Shown: one piece after another, positions 1 through 7,799 of the stretch | Position numbering within the stretch: position 1 is the stretch's first letter | Layout: each line of letters starts with the position of its first letter | DNA from: CAJCJE01 sp036494465 | GTDB taxonomy: Bacteria > Actinomycetota > Actinomycetes > Mycobacteriales > Pseudonocardiaceae | Length of the DNA stretch: 64,000 bases | Direction of reading: 5' to 3' | Assembly: GCA_036494465.1 (NCBI GenBank) | Contig: DASXOJ010000147.1 | Coordinates: forward strand, 29,554 to 93,553 | The notes under the pieces: model-generated | Told to the model about the DNA's origin: nothing | Databases searched by the model: none | What the model saw: the letters and a program-made list of their open reading frames with translations, nothing else | Made by a program: the position numbers and the translations under genes

Positions 1-2
1 GT

Positions 3-506
3 TGCCCGACGCACCCGGACAACTTCTCCGAGACCCTGCTCTACCTGCTGTACCAGGCCTCCGGTCAGGCACCGATGATCCCGCTTGACGACCAGCTGCG
101 CCCGCGCTGGTTGTTCGGGTCGACCGTGCACGAGGGGTGTGACCGGGGCGGTTACTACGAGCAGGGCGAGTTCGCCGATGAATACGGCTCACCCAAGTGC
201 CTGGTGAAGCTGGGCTGTTGGGGTCCGGTCGTCAAGTGCAACGTGCCCAAGCGGGGCTGGATCAACGGGGTCGGTGGTTGCCCGAACGTGGGCGGCATCT
301 GTATCGGCTGCACGATGCCGGGCTTCCCGGACAAGTTCATGCCGTTCATGGACAAGCCGCTCGGCGCGAACGTGTCGGCAACGGCGAGTGTCACCTACGG
401 CTCGATCATGCGCAAGCTGCGCGGATTCACGGCGCGCAAGGCCGACAAGGAACCGGCCTGGCGCAGCAAGGGTGAACTCAAGACCGGCTACCGGTCCTCC
501 TGGTAA
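3..506 (+). CDS. hhyS: [NiFe]-hydrogenase small subunit, group 1h type, 3' part
   Basis: Electron-transfer subunit of a high-affinity [NiFe]-hydrogenase; it carries three Fe-S clusters that take electrons from the H2-splitting site. The window opens inside the gene, so the N-terminal part is missing. The visible part begins with GCPTHPDNFSET, the region of a proximal-cluster cysteine. It continues with a His/Cys set for the distal cluster (VHEGCDRGG, SPKC, GCWG) and the medial-cluster cysteines (KCNVPKRGW, GGCPNVGG, ICIGC). One medial cysteine (codon 279-281) sits where standard enzymes have proline. There is no C-terminal membrane helix, as in the actinobacterial group 1h enzymes. The large subunit starts 10 bp downstream. 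The subtype rests on recalled sequence likeness, not a search. Confidence 0.95.
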   Translation, partial: CPTHPDNFSETLLYLLYQASGQAPMIPLDDQLRPRWLFGSTVHEGCDRGGYYEQGEFADEYGSPKCLVKLGCWGPVVKCNVPKRGWINGVGGCPNVGGICIGCTMPGFPDKFMPFMDKPLGANVSATASVTYGSIMRKLRGFTARKADKEPAWRSKGELKTGYRSSW

Positions 507-516
507 GGGAAGCGCG

Positions 517-2298
517 ATGGCAACGACCAAGGGCAACAGCGACACCGACAAACTAGTCGAGATGTCGTGGGACCCGATCACCAGGATCGTCGGTAGCCTC
601 GGGATCTACACCAAGATCGACTGGGCGCAGAAGCGCGTTGTCGAATGCCACAGCACCTCGTCGGTGTTCCGCGGCTACAGCATCTTCATGAAGGGCAAGG
701 ACCCGCGCGACGCGCACTTCATCACCAGCAGGATCTGCGGCATCTGCGGCGACAACCACGCGACCTGCTCGGTCTACAACCAGAACATGGCCTATGGCGT
801 GCGCCCGCCGCACCTCGCCGAGTGGATCATCAACCTCGGCGAGGCCGCCGAGTACATGTTCGACCACAACATCTTCCAGGAGAACCTGGTCGGCGTCGAC
901 TACTGCGAACGGATGGTCCGGGAGACCAACCCGGGCGTGCTGGAACTGGCCAACCGCACCGAATCCCCGCACGCCGAACAGCACGGTTACCGCTTCATCG
1001 GCGACATCATGCGCGCGCTCAACCCGTTGGAGGGCGAGTTCTACCGCGAGGCGTTGCAGGTCAGCCGGTACACCAGGGAGATGTTCTGCCTGATGGAGGG
1101 GCGCCACGTGCACCCGTCCACGTTGTACCCGGGCGGCGTTGGCACGGTGGCCACGATCCAGCTGTTCACCGACTACCTGACCAGGCTGATGCGCTACGTG
1201 GAGTTCATGAAGCGCGTCGTCCCGCTGCACGACGACCTGTTCGACTTCTTCTACCAGGCCCTGCCCGGCTACGAGATGGTCGGCTACCGCCGCACCATGC
1301 TCGGCTGCTGGGGTTCGCTGAACGACCCGGACCACTGCGACTTCAGCTACCGGAACATGACCGACTGGGGCAGGCGGATGTTCGTCACCCCGGGCGTCGT
1401 CGTGGACGGCAAACTGGTCACCACCGACCTGGTCGACATCAACCTGGGCATCCGGATCCTGCTCGGTTCCTCGTACTACGAGGACTGGGAGGACCAGGAG
1501 ATGTTCGTGCACAACGACCCGTTGGGCAACCCGGTCGACCGTCGGCACCCGTGGAACCAGCACACGATTCCTCGGCCGGCAAAGCGCGACTTCGACGACA
1601 AGTACTCGTGGACCATGTCGCCGCGCTGGTTCGACGGCAAGGACTACCTCGCGCTGGACACCGGCGGCGGCCCGCTCGCCCGGTTGTGGCCGACGGCGCT
1701 GGCCGGCCTGGTCAACCACGACTACATCCGCTCCACCGGCCACAGCGTGATCATCAACCTGCCCAAGACCATGAACAAGCCGGAGGTCACCTTCGAGTGG
1801 AAGATTCCACAGTGGAGTAACGCGCTGGAGCGCAACCGCGCCCGCACCTACTTCCAGGCGTACGCGGCGGCATCGGCGATGCACTTCATCGAGAAGGCAC
1901 TGGCCGAGGTGCGCGCAGGGCACACCAAGACCTGGGAGTCGTTCAAGGTGCCCGAGGAAGCCATCAGCTGCGGGTTCACCGAAGCCGTGCGCGGTGTGCT
2001 CTCGCACCACATGGTGATCAGGGGCGGCAAGATCGCCAACTACCACCCGTACCCGCCGACGCCCTGGAACGGCAGCGTCCGCGACTCCTACGGCACCGCA
2101 GGACCCTACGAGGACGCGGTGCAGAACACGCCGATCTTCGAGGAGAACACCCAGGAGAACTTCAAGGGCATCGACATCATGCGCGCGGTTCGCAGCTTCG
2201 ACCCGTGCCTGCCCTGTGGCGTGCACATGTCCGTTGGCAACGGAAAGGTGCTCAACAAGCTGCACTCGCCACACGCCTTCAACAACGACCAGATCTGA
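517..2298 (+). CDS. hhyL: [NiFe]-hydrogenase large subunit, group 1h (high-affinity, actinobacterial)
   Basis: Catalytic subunit that holds the NiFe(CN)2CO centre and oxidises H2, in this group down to atmospheric levels. It is 593 aa. The N-terminal nickel motif RICGICGDNH has Cys74 and Cys77; the C-terminal motif DPCLPCGVH has Cys564 and Cys567. The 23 residues after His570 form the tail normally removed by the maturation protease, whose gene lies at 5764. The ATG at 517 follows a GGGAAG ribosome site; a longer in-frame reading would run into the small-subunit gene and is not needed. The whole sequence resembles streptomycete and mycobacterial Hhy enzymes. Operon with all genes to 9984. Confidence 0.96.
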   Translation: MATTKGNSDTDKLVEMSWDPITRIVGSLGIYTKIDWAQKRVVECHSTSSVFRGYSIFMKGKDPRDAHFITSRICGICGDNHATCSVYNQNMAYGVRPPHLAEWIINLGEAAEYMFDHNIFQENLVGVDYCERMVRETNPGVLELANRTESPHAEQHGYRFIGDIMRALNPLEGEFYREALQVSRYTREMFCLMEGRHVHPSTLYPGGVGTVATIQLFTDYLTRLMRYVEFMKRVVPLHDDLFDFFYQALPGYEMVGYRRTMLGCWGSLNDPDHCDFSYRNMTDWGRRMFVTPGVVVDGKLVTTDLVDINLGIRILLGSSYYEDWEDQEMFVHNDPLGNPVDRRHPWNQHTIPRPAKRDFDDKYSWTMSPRWFDGKDYLALDTGGGPLARLWPTALAGLVNHDYIRSTGHSVIINLPKTMNKPEVTFEWKIPQWSNALERNRARTYFQAYAAASAMHFIEKALAEVRAGHTKTWESFKVPEEAISCGFTEAVRGVLSHHMVIRGGKIANYHPYPPTPWNGSVRDSYGTAGPYEDAVQNTPIFEENTQENFKGIDIMRAVRSFDPCLPCGVHMSVGNGKVLNKLHSPHAFNNDQI

Positions 2299-2360
2299 CG
2301 TGACGGAACTACCGGCGCCCGCGCATGCCGTGGGCGCCGGTACGCAATGGCGGAGGCGAC

Positions 2361-3230
2361 ATGGGCCAGGACGCGCACCAGATCGGCCAGCACGTCGAGC
2401 AGGCGCTGACCGAGATCGGCAAGACCGGCGACGAGAACATGCGCGCGCGGGTCGAGGACCTGGTCTCGACGTTGGTCGAGTTCTACGGTTCGACGCTGGA
2501 GCGGGTGATGGAGCTGGTGCACGAGCGCGGCGACATCGCGCTCACCTCGGCTCTCGGCGATGATCCGCTGGTCGGCAGCGTCCTTGTGGTGCACGACCTG
2601 CACCCGCTGTCCACCGAGCAACGCGTGCGGGTCGCGCTGGACAAGGTCCGTCCCTACCTCGGTTCGCACGCGGGCGACGTCGACCTGGTGGGCGTGGTCG
2701 ACGACGTGGTCCAGCTGCGCCTCGCGGGCAGTTGCAACGGATGCCCGTCGTCGACGGTGACCGTGAAGCTCGCGATCGAGAAGGCGATCCAGGATGTCGC
2801 GCCCGAGATCGTGGACATCCAGGTCGAGGGCGTCGTCGACGAATCGGAGCTCGGCCCGGGCGGACACAAGCTGCTCCCGTTGACCTCGGTCGACGCGCCA
2901 CCCCCGCCCCGGATCGAATCCGACTGGTTCGAGGTAACAGCCGCCACGTCGCGCGACACCGTCACCAGCGTGCGGCTCGGCGACGTGGCCACCTTGCTGT
3001 GCAACGTGGGCGATCACCTCTACGCCTACCGCGACCACTGCCCGACCTGCGGTTCGGTGCTCGCCGCGGGCAGCCTGGACGGCACGGTCCTGACCTGCCC
3101 GAACTGCGCCAGCCACTTCGACGTCACCCGCGCCGGTCGCGGCACCGGCAAAACCCACCTCGATCCGCTGCCGCTGCTGACGGAGGCCGGTCACATCAGG
3201 GTGGCGTTGCCGGTCGAGGTGCTCTCATGA
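2361..3230 (+). CDS. NifU C-terminal domain / Rieske-like fusion protein of the hydrogenase operon
   Basis: A 289-aa protein of the kind found beside actinobacterial group 1h hydrogenases. An N-terminal helical part is followed by a NifU-like domain with the CNGCPSS (CxxC) cluster-binding motif at about residues 126-132. A C-terminal Rieske-fold-like domain follows. That domain has no canonical CxH...CxxH ligands: it has CPTC (codons 3039-3050) and CPNC (3096-3107) with one His after. It could bind a rubredoxin-like iron or zinc, or a [2Fe-2S] cluster with all-Cys ligation. A role in Fe-S assembly or electron transfer from the hydrogenase is likely but unproven. ATG 2361 has a GGAGG site just upstream. 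Its stop overlaps the next start (ATGA). Confidence 0.85.
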   Translation: MGQDAHQIGQHVEQALTEIGKTGDENMRARVEDLVSTLVEFYGSTLERVMELVHERGDIALTSALGDDPLVGSVLVVHDLHPLSTEQRVRVALDKVRPYLGSHAGDVDLVGVVDDVVQLRLAGSCNGCPSSTVTVKLAIEKAIQDVAPEIVDIQVEGVVDESELGPGGHKLLPLTSVDAPPPPRIESDWFEVTAATSRDTVTSVRLGDVATLLCNVGDHLYAYRDHCPTCGSVLAAGSLDGTVLTCPNCASHFDVTRAGRGTGKTHLDPLPLLTEAGHIRVALPVEVLS

Positions 3231-3856
3231 CCTCGGGCCTGCGTCGCTTCCGCAAGCCGGACACTCCTCCTGAGCCGGAGCAGGCCCCGCCGGTCGTCAC
3301 CGGCGAGCAGCGTTGCGACATGTGCGCGACGCCGGTCAGCGAGGCAGAGCACTCGCACGTGGTCAACGTCGAGACCCGCGCGATCATGTGCACCTGTCGC
3401 GGTTGCTACCTGCTGTTCACGCATCGCGGCGCGGGCAAGCACCGGGCAGTGCCGGATCGCTACGTCCACGAGCCGAAGCTGGTGCTCGGCGCGGCGATGT
3501 GGGAGTCCGCGGGCATCCCGGTCGGCATGGCGTTCTTCTTCACCAACTCGCTGCTGGACAAGACGATGGCCTTCTACCCGAGCCCGGCAGGCGCGACCGA
3601 ATCACTGTTGCCGCTGGACGCCTGGAGCACCCTGCTGGCCGACAATCCGCGCTTCGCCGACGTCCGACCGGACGTGGAAGCGTTGCTGGTCAAGCGAACC
3701 GACGACGGGTTCGCGTGCTTCCTGGTGCCGATCGACGTCTGCTACGAGCTGGTCGGCCTGATCCGGTTGCACTGGCGCGGGTTCGACGGCGGCAGCGAGG
3801 CGCGCGAAGCCATCGACGCGTTCTTCGCGCAGTTGCGGGAGCGCAGCGATGGCTGA
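3227..3856 (+). CDS. DUF5947 family hydrogenase-operon protein
   Basis: A 209-aa soluble protein of the DUF5947 type, known from hydrogenase operons of actinobacteria; its function is unknown. The sequence has two cysteine pairs in the first half (CDMC and CTCRGC) that could bind zinc or iron, followed by a hydrophobic core with FFFTNSLLDK and a C-terminal helical stretch. It starts at an ATG overlapping the previous stop and overlaps the DUF6084 gene by 8 bp, so the genes are probably translationally coupled. The cysteine cluster and tight coupling suggest a role in metal handling or assembly of the hydrogenase complex, by inference only. Confidence 0.85.
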   Translation: MTSGLRRFRKPDTPPEPEQAPPVVTGEQRCDMCATPVSEAEHSHVVNVETRAIMCTCRGCYLLFTHRGAGKHRAVPDRYVHEPKLVLGAAMWESAGIPVGMAFFFTNSLLDKTMAFYPSPAGATESLLPLDAWSTLLADNPRFADVRPDVEALLVKRTDDGFACFLVPIDVCYELVGLIRLHWRGFDGGSEAREAIDAFFAQLRERSDG

Positions 3857-4481
3857 GCTGAGCTTCGAATGTCTCGGTGCCCGCCCAGACCCCTACGGCA
3901 CCAGCCCCACCTTGCTGTTCAAGCTACGGATCACCGAGGCCGACGGCGCGCCGGTGCACGCGGTCGCGCTGCGCTGCCAGATGCGCATCGAACCGCAGCG
4001 CCGCCGCTACAACGACGACGAAGCCGAGCTGCTGACCCACCTGTTCGGCGAACGCGCCCGCTGGGGCGACACGTTGAAGCCGATGCAGTTCACCACCGTC
4101 TCGATCATGGTGCCGAGTTTTCGCGGCAGCACCGAGATCGACCTGCCGGTGCCGATCACCTACGACCTGGAGGTGGCAGCCGGCAAGTACTTCCACGCGC
4201 TCGCCGACGGCGTGGTCCCGATGGCGTTGATGTTCAGCGGGACCGTGTTCAGCAAGGGACAGAACGGGTTCTGGGTGGACCAGATCTCGTGGAGCTCGGA
4301 TGTGAACTACCCGATGCCGATCACGGTGTGGCAGAACCTGATGAACACCTACTTCCCCGGCGAGGCGTGGATCCGGCTGTCCAAGGCCACCGTCGACGAA
4401 CTGTTGCGCTACAAGGCCAAGCACGCCATCCCCACCTGGGACGCGGCGATGACCGCCCTCCTCAAGGAGGCGGAGCAATGA
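3849..4481 (+). CDS. DUF6084 family hydrogenase-operon protein
   Basis: A 210-aa protein that I place in DUF6084 by its context and sequence. It begins with a beta-rich segment (MAELSFECLG, LLFKLRI) and contains no signal peptide, transmembrane helix or cysteine-rich motif. No catalytic motif is visible. It overlaps the DUF5947 gene by 8 bp and the following gene by 4 bp. Such genes travel with group 1h hydrogenases, so a role as assembly factor or structural partner is plausible; the mechanism is unknown. Confidence 0.82.
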   Translation: MAELSFECLGARPDPYGTSPTLLFKLRITEADGAPVHAVALRCQMRIEPQRRRYNDDEAELLTHLFGERARWGDTLKPMQFTTVSIMVPSFRGSTEIDLPVPITYDLEVAAGKYFHALADGVVPMALMFSGTVFSKGQNGFWVDQISWSSDVNYPMPITVWQNLMNTYFPGEAWIRLSKATVDELLRYKAKHAIPTWDAAMTALLKEAEQ

Positions 4482-5767
4482 CCGCCGAAGCACAGTTCGA
4501 ACTGGTCAAGCCGGTCGCCGACGCGGTCCTCTACGAGGGCTACCTGCTCTACCCGTACCGGGCGTCGTCGACCAAGAACCAGGTCCGCTGGCAGTTCGGG
4601 GTCTTGATGCCGCCCGCCTTCGTGGCCACCGGCAGCGGCGAACGCGACACCATGTTCGTCGACTTCCTCGCCGAACCGCGTCCCACCGCCGTCGCGCACG
4701 TACGCGTGCGGTTCCTCCAGGTGCAAACCAGACTGACCGAAGGGACCAGTTGGCAGGAGGCCGTCGAGCAGGAGGCAGACGTCTCGTTCGCGATCTCGGA
4801 CCTGCTCGCCGCGGAACGCGTCACCCCGATCACCATCCCCGGCGGCACCGAAACCGACGGCGAAACCGAACGCACCCGAGCCCCGCTGACCGCCGAAGTC
4901 CGGGCCAGCGCGGCAGAACTGCCCGGCCCCTACGGCGGCGTGCGAGTCCGGCTGACCATGTCGAACACCAGCACCGCGACCGACACGGATCGCGAAGCCG
5001 CGCTGCGCACGGCGCTGATCGCCTGCCACGCGGTGCTGGTGCTGCGCGACGGCCGGCTGATCTCGTTGCTCGAACCGCCGGAATGGGCCAAGCCGGCGGT
5101 GAAGGCGTGCCAGCAGGATGGCGCCTGGCCGATCATGATTGGCTCCGAGGACGCCCGGGACATGCTGCTCGTCTCGCCGATCATCCTCGACGACTACCCG
5201 GGCATCGCGCCGGAGAGTCCGCAGAACCTGTTCGACGGCACCGAGATCGACGAAATCCTCACTCTGCGCACGTTGGCCCTGACCGACGACGAGAAGCGCG
5301 AAGCCCGCGCGACCGATCCGCGCGCCAAGGAGATCATCGACAACGTCGATGGCATGCCTGCCGAGCTCTGGGACCGCCTGCACGGCACCATCCGCTACCT
5401 GCGCGCGGTCACCGGCGAAGTCGACCAGGTGCCCGAATTCCGCGAGCCAGGCGAGTTGAAGCCACCGGACGCACCGTGGTGGAACCCGGCCGCCGACGAA
5501 TCCGTGTCCCCGGAAACCGACAGTGTCGTGGTCGCGGGAAAGGCCGTCGCCAAAGGCAGCCGAGTGATCCTGCGCCCAGGTCTCAAGCGAGCAGACGCGC
5601 AGGACATGTTCCTGACCGGCCGGATCGCCAACGTCGAGTCGGTCATCTTCGACGTGGACGGCGACATCCACCTGGCCGTCACCCTGGAAGGCGATCCCGC
5701 CGCCGAGTTGGAGCTGTTGCAGGGCCGGTTCCGCTACTTCGCGCCCGAGGAGGTCGAACCGCTATGA
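4478..5767 (+). CDS. Uncharacterised 429-aa hydrogenase-operon protein
   Basis: A 429-aa soluble protein of unknown function. The first 190 residues look beta-rich and repeat the composition of the DUF6084 neighbour; the second half is acidic and helical, ending in a beta-rich segment around residues 350-429. No signal peptide or membrane helix is seen. The ATG at 4478 overlaps the upstream stop and is preceded by an AAGGAGG site, the strongest in the operon, so it may be made in good amount. It overlaps the protease gene by 4 bp. It is probably a conserved accessory protein of group 1h clusters; nothing in the sequence gives a reaction. Confidence 0.85.
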   Translation: MTAEAQFELVKPVADAVLYEGYLLYPYRASSTKNQVRWQFGVLMPPAFVATGSGERDTMFVDFLAEPRPTAVAHVRVRFLQVQTRLTEGTSWQEAVEQEADVSFAISDLLAAERVTPITIPGGTETDGETERTRAPLTAEVRASAAELPGPYGGVRVRLTMSNTSTATDTDREAALRTALIACHAVLVLRDGRLISLLEPPEWAKPAVKACQQDGAWPIMIGSEDARDMLLVSPIILDDYPGIAPESPQNLFDGTEIDEILTLRTLALTDDEKREARATDPRAKEIIDNVDGMPAELWDRLHGTIRYLRAVTGEVDQVPEFREPGELKPPDAPWWNPAADESVSPETDSVVVAGKAVAKGSRVILRPGLKRADAQDMFLTGRIANVESVIFDVDGDIHLAVTLEGDPAAELELLQGRFRYFAPEEVEPL

Positions 5768-6246
5768 GGATCCTGATCGCCGGGATCGGCAACATGTTCC
5801 TCGCCGACGACGGGTTCGGCGTCGAACTCGCGCAGCGCCTCGCGACGCACGACTTCCCGGACAGTGTGACCGTCGCGGACTACGGCATCAGCGGCATGCA
5901 CCTCGCCTACGACCTGATGACCGGCTACGACACCACCATCCTGCTCGACGCGACCGCGCGCGGCGACGAACCCGGCACCGTCACCGTCGTCGAACTGGAC
6001 GAGAACCACCCGTTTTCCGGTGGGCAGAGCGCGGTCGACGCGCATGGCATGCAACCCGACGCGGTGGTCGAGCTGCTCACCCTGCTCGGCGGCCAACCCG
6101 GTCGGATGATCCTGGTCGGGTGCGAACCCGCCGAGGTCACCGACCGGATCGGCCTGTCCGCGCCGGTCACCGCCGCGCTCGACGGTGCCGCGCTTGCCGT
6201 CATCGACCTGGTCGACCACGAGCTCGCTGTCAGAGAGGGGGTGTGA
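5764..6246 (+). CDS. Hydrogenase maturation endopeptidase (HyaD/HybD/HoxM family)
   Basis: A 160-aa nickel-dependent endopeptidase that removes the C-terminal tail of the large subunit after nickel insertion. The family signature is clear: GIGNMFLADDGFGVELAQ at the N terminus, with Asp/Glu nickel ligands, then DYGISG and the later LLDA and HGMQPD segments that supply the acidic and His ligands. The expected substrate is the 23-residue tail of the large subunit encoded at 517-2298. Its ATG overlaps the previous stop. Confidence 0.94.
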   Translation: MRILIAGIGNMFLADDGFGVELAQRLATHDFPDSVTVADYGISGMHLAYDLMTGYDTTILLDATARGDEPGTVTVVELDENHPFSGGQSAVDAHGMQPDAVVELLTLLGGQPGRMILVGCEPAEVTDRIGLSAPVTAALDGAALAVIDLVDHELAVREGV

Positions 6247-6252
6247 TCGCAG

Positions 6253-6360
6253 TTGTTGCGAAGAATCATCGTGCTCGCCGCCGTGGCGTGGCTGGCGAGC
6301 GTTGCCTACCGGAAACTCGCGCCGGACGTAAAGAGATACGTCGAGATGAGCCGCATGTAA
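6253..6360 (+). CDS. DUF6893-type small membrane peptide
   Basis: A 35-residue open frame between the protease and hypC. It opens at TTG 6253 (or TTG 6256) because a stop lies directly upstream in frame; an AGAGAGGGG ribosome site ends 12 bp before it. The peptide has a positively charged start (LLRR), one hydrophobic helix (IIVLAAVAWLASVAY) and a basic tail ending RYVEMSRM. This fits the DUF6893 small proteins found in hydrogenase clusters, which end in RYxxxxRM. It is likely a single-pass inner-membrane peptide, perhaps tethering a soluble hydrogenase or accessory protein. It is easily missed by gene callers. Confidence 0.72.
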   Translation: MLRRIIVLAAVAWLASVAYRKLAPDVKRYVEMSRM

Positions 6361-6384
6361 CCGAAACCTGAGGAGATGCATGAC

Positions 6385-6657
6385 ATGTGCCTCGGCATTC
6401 CCGGCGAGGTGATCGAAATCCTCGCGGACAAACCGGATCTGGCCAGGGTCGAGGTCAGTGGCGTACGTCGCGCCATCAACATCGGCCTGCTCGGTGACGA
6501 CAAACCCAAGCCAGGGGAATGGGTCCTGATCCACGTCGGCTTTGCACTGTCCAAAATCGACGAAGCCGAGGCGAAAGCCGCCCTGGACTTCCTGGAGAGC
6601 ATCGGTCAGGCCTACGCCGACGAGATCGACGCGCTCCGCGAATCACTAATAGAATAA
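6385..6657 (+). CDS. hypC: Hydrogenase assembly chaperone HypC
   Basis: A 90-aa HypC/HybG chaperone that carries the Fe(CN)2CO fragment with HypD and delivers it to the large subunit. The start is set at ATG 6385, because HypC needs Cys2 directly after the initiator Met (MCLGIPGEV); an AGGAG site lies 9 bp upstream. An in-frame ATG at 6376 would add MHD and bury the cysteine. The protein ends in a helical, acidic tail. It is followed by hypD 14 bp later with an AAGGAGG site. Confidence 0.96.
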   Translation: MCLGIPGEVIEILADKPDLARVEVSGVRRAINIGLLGDDKPKPGEWVLIHVGFALSKIDEAEAKAALDFLESIGQAYADEIDALRESLIE

Positions 6658-6671
6658 GGAGGTCGGGTCGA

Positions 6672-7799
6672 ATGCGGTACGTCGACGAGTTCCGGGACGC
6701 GGACACCGCGCACGCGCTGGCCGCGAAGATCGCCGGTCTGTGTGAACCGGGGCGGCAGTACAAGTTCATGGAGGTGTGTGGCGGACACACGCACACCATC
6801 TACAAACACGGCCTCGAGGACTACCTCCCCGAGAGCATCACCCTGGTACACGGCCCCGGTTGCCCGGTGTGCGTGATCCCGATGGGACGCGTCGACGACG
6901 CCATGGCGCTGGCCTCCGCGTCGGACGTGATCATGACCTCGTTCGGGGACATGATGCGTGTCCCGGGCAGTCGCGGCTCGTTCTTCGACGCCAAGGCGAA
7001 CGGCGTCGACATCAGGATGGTCTACTCGCCGCTGGACTCGTTGAAGATCGCCAGGCAGAATCCGGACAAGCGGGTGGTGTTCATGGCCATCGGCTTCGAG
7101 ACGACCGCGCCGTCGACCGCGATGACGGTGTTGCGCGCGGCGCAGGAAGGGCTCGAGAACTTCTCGATCTTCTGCAACCACGTCACCATCGTGCCTGCCA
7201 TCAAGGCCATTCTCGACTCGCCGGACCTGCGCCTGGACGGGTTCCTCGGGCCAGGCCACGTGTCGACCGTGATCGGCTGCCGGCCGTACGAGTTCATCTC
7301 CCGCGACTACGGCAAACCCGTTGTGGTCGCCGGTTTCGAACCGCTCGACATCCTTCAGTCCATCTACATGCTGATGATCCAGCTCAGCGAGGGCCGCGCC
7401 GAGATCGAGAACCAGTACTCGCGCGTGGTGCCGTGGGACGGGAACATCGTCGCGTTGAAGGCGATCAACGAGACCATGGAACTGCGGCCGTACTTCGAAT
7501 GGCGCGGACTCGGTTTCATCTCGCACTCCGCGTTGCGCGTGCGGGAGAAGTACGCGCGGTTCGACGCGGAAGAACTGTTCGAGGTGCCCGGGGTGCGGGT
7601 CGCCGATCCCAAGGCGTGCCAGTGCGGTGAGGTGCTCAAGGGCGTGCTGAAACCGTGGGAGTGCAAGGTGTTCGGCACGGCCTGTACGCCGGAGACGCCG
7701 ATCGGCACGTGCATGGTCTCGCCCGAGGGCGCCTGCGCCGCCTACTACAACTTCGGCCGGTTCACCCGCCAGCGGGTCAAGGAGGCGACGGTGCGGTGA
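6672..7799 (+). CDS. hypD: Hydrogenase formation protein HypD
   Basis: A 375-aa [4Fe-4S] scaffold protein on which the Fe(CN)2CO group is built with HypC and HypE. Visible motifs are CGGHTHTI near residue 37, GPGCPVC near residue 66, GFETTAPSTA, FCNHVT and the C-terminal cysteine group (CQCGEVLKG, WECKVFGTAC, CMVSPEGAC). Length is normal. Its TGA overlaps the GTG start of hypE. Confidence 0.97.
   Translation: MRYVDEFRDADTAHALAAKIAGLCEPGRQYKFMEVCGGHTHTIYKHGLEDYLPESITLVHGPGCPVCVIPMGRVDDAMALASASDVIMTSFGDMMRVPGSRGSFFDAKANGVDIRMVYSPLDSLKIARQNPDKRVVFMAIGFETTAPSTAMTVLRAAQEGLENFSIFCNHVTIVPAIKAILDSPDLRLDGFLGPGHVSTVIGCRPYEFISRDYGKPVVVAGFEPLDILQSIYMLMIQLSEGRAEIENQYSRVVPWDGNIVALKAINETMELRPYFEWRGLGFISHSALRVREKYARFDAEELFEVPGVRVADPKACQCGEVLKGVLKPWECKVFGTACTPETPIGTCMVSPEGACAAYYNFGRFTRQRVKEATVR

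Noticed and set aside
553..2274. 573-aa minus-strand open frame opposite the hydrogenase large subunit
   Set aside because: It lies wholly opposite hhyL, has Val/Asp/Arg/His-rich shadow composition and no start context; the plus-strand gene is certain.
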